Of a DNA stretch of 64,000 nt, positions 63,088-64,000 are shown one piece after another. The notes beneath the pieces were generated by a model. The model ran no database searches and was not told where the DNA came from. It worked only from the letters and a program-made list of their open reading frames with translations. Location of the stretch: contig UQER01000014.1 in NCBI GenBank assembly GCA_900540205.1, forward strand, positions 13,898 to 77,897. The letters run 5' to 3'. A program made the position numbers and the translations under genes. The DNA is from an uncultured Porphyromonadaceae bacterium (GTDB lineage Bacteria; Bacteroidota; Bacteroidia; Bacteroidales; Muribaculaceae). Positions within the stretch are counted from its first letter, which is position 1. Every line of letters begins with the position of its first letter.

Positions 63088-64000
63088 ATGGCTAATTTTT
63101 ATACAGACAATCCCGATCTGAAGCTCCATCTCCAGCATCCGCTGATGAAGAAGATTGTGGCTCTCAAAGAACGTGATTTCACCGAAGCTGAGAAATTCGA
63201 CTATGCCCCCCTCGACTTCGAGGACGCGATGGACAATTACGACCGCGTGCTTGAAATCGTGGGCGACCTCTGCGGCACAACCATAGCCGACAACGCCGAA
63301 GGCGTGGACCACGACGGTCCCACCGTGGCCAACGGCCGTGTAACCTATGCCGAGGGCACACAGCAGAACCTTGAAGCCTGCCGCAAGGCCGGCCTGATGG
63401 GTATGGCAATGCCCCGCCGTTTCGGAGGCCTCAATTTCCCCATCACCCCCTACATCATGGCCGCCGACATCGTCAGCCGTGCCGACACCGGTTTTGAAAA
63501 CCTGTGGGGTCTGCAGGACTGCGCCGAAACCCTCTATGAATTCGGCTCCGACGACCAGCGGGCACGCTTCATCCCGCGTGTCTGCGCAGGCGAGACCATG
63601 TCGATGGACCTCACCGAACCCGACGCCGGCTCCGATCTCCAGAGCGTGATGCTCAAAGCCACCGAACAGCCCGACGGCACATGGTTGCTCAACGGTGTGA
63701 AGCGCTTCATCACCAACGGCGACGCCGACATCCATCTGGTGCTCGCCCGCTCGGAAGAGGGCACCAAGGACGGCCGCGGCCTCTCTATGTTCATCTACGA
63801 CAAGCGTCAGGGTGGCGTGAATGTGCGCCGCATCGAGAACAAACTCGGTATCAAAGGCTCGCCCACATGCGAACTTGTCTATAAAAACGCCAAGGCTGAA
63901 CTTTGCGGTTCGCGCCGCATGGGTCTCATCAAATATGTGATGGCCCTCATGAACGGCGCCCGTCTGGGCATCGCCGCACAGAGTGTCGGCGTGAGCGAAA
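63088..64000 (+). CDS. acyl-CoA dehydrogenase (truncated by window end)
   Basis: 304 codons are visible from MANFYTDNPDLKLHLQHPL and the frame is open to the edge. The acyl-CoA dehydrogenase fold is clear: GLMGMAMPRRFGGLNFPITPYIMAADIVSRAD, then the flavin-contacting MSMDLTEPDAGSDLQSVMLKA, and GVKRFITNGDADIHLVLARS. The C-terminal helical domain with the catalytic Glu lies partly beyond the window. The N-terminal 60 residues are longer than in short-chain enzymes, suggesting the larger form. Last visible gene of the etfBA operon and the likely electron donor to EtfAB. Confidence 0.92.
   Translation, partial: MANFYTDNPDLKLHLQHPLMKKIVALKERDFTEAEKFDYAPLDFEDAMDNYDRVLEIVGDLCGTTIADNAEGVDHDGPTVANGRVTYAEGTQQNLEACRKAGLMGMAMPRRFGGLNFPITPYIMAADIVSRADTGFENLWGLQDCAETLYEFGSDDQRARFIPRVCAGETMSMDLTEPDAGSDLQSVMLKATEQPDGTWLLNGVKRFITNGDADIHLVLARSEEGTKDGRGLSMFIYDKRQGGVNVRRIENKLGIKGSPTCELVYKNAKAELCGSRRMGLIKYVMALMNGARLGIAAQSVGVSE

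Overview
The window is chromosomal DNA of a Bacteroidota member, order Bacteroidales; Muribaculaceae is my best guess from gene content and a rather GC-rich composition (judged by eye, not computed). The evidence is the core gene set (PPi-dependent phosphofructokinase, sphingolipid-type serine palmitoyltransferase, DUF4250, DUF4923, PCMD lipoprotein, long urocanate hydratase, fused FTCD), secreted proteins ending in short T9SS-like tails, few clear Shine-Dalgarno sites, and many copies of the Bacteroidota promoter form TTTG-N19-21-TAnnTTTG. No rRNA, tRNA, CRISPR array, IS element, transposase or phage gene was seen.

Layout. 1-5531: minus-strand histidine utilisation operon (FTCD, hutU, hutH, start of hutI), converting histidine to glutamate and passing the formimino carbon to folate. 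5617-13975: a secreted protein, aspS, a nif3/zinc-ribbon pair, serine palmitoyltransferase behind a long leader, then miaA coupled to a secreted protein. 14038-21383, minus: a membrane protein, dipeptidyl peptidase IV, a coiled-coil protein, and an SPFH/NfeD pair. 21531-25995, minus: a membrane ferredoxin, pfp, tatD and a prenyl synthase. 26107-31672, plus: DUF4250, uvrD/pcrA, nspC, a GT2 glycosyltransferase and radC.

31673-39466 is the accessory-looking part. A 308-bp inverted element (7-bp tandem repeats plus GTAG-type REP hairpins) fills the gap between radC and an outer-membrane barrel gene. A second REP pair follows, then a four-gene minus operon: two paralogous outer-membrane barrels, a large multidomain glycoside-hydrolase-like protein and a PCMD lipoprotein. 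It looks like a surface glycan locus without SusC/SusD.

39493-64000 is mostly housekeeping: DUF4923, trkH/trkA potassium uptake, an SDR, aspartate kinase, ftsE, yjbQ, trigger factor, a broken AraC-type regulator beside a divergent hxlR/cupin pair with a clear operator and promoters, clpP/clpX (with a REP between them), recQ, an ABC-F ATPase with one degenerate ATP site, purL, and an etfB-etfA-(secreted protein)-acyl-CoA dehydrogenase operon that runs off the end.

The signals I rate highest are the symmetric repeat element at 31673-31980 with its relatives, the ABC-F protein whose degenerate residues all map to one composite ATP site, the SusCD-free surface operon, and the decayed AraC/HxlR/cupin locus.
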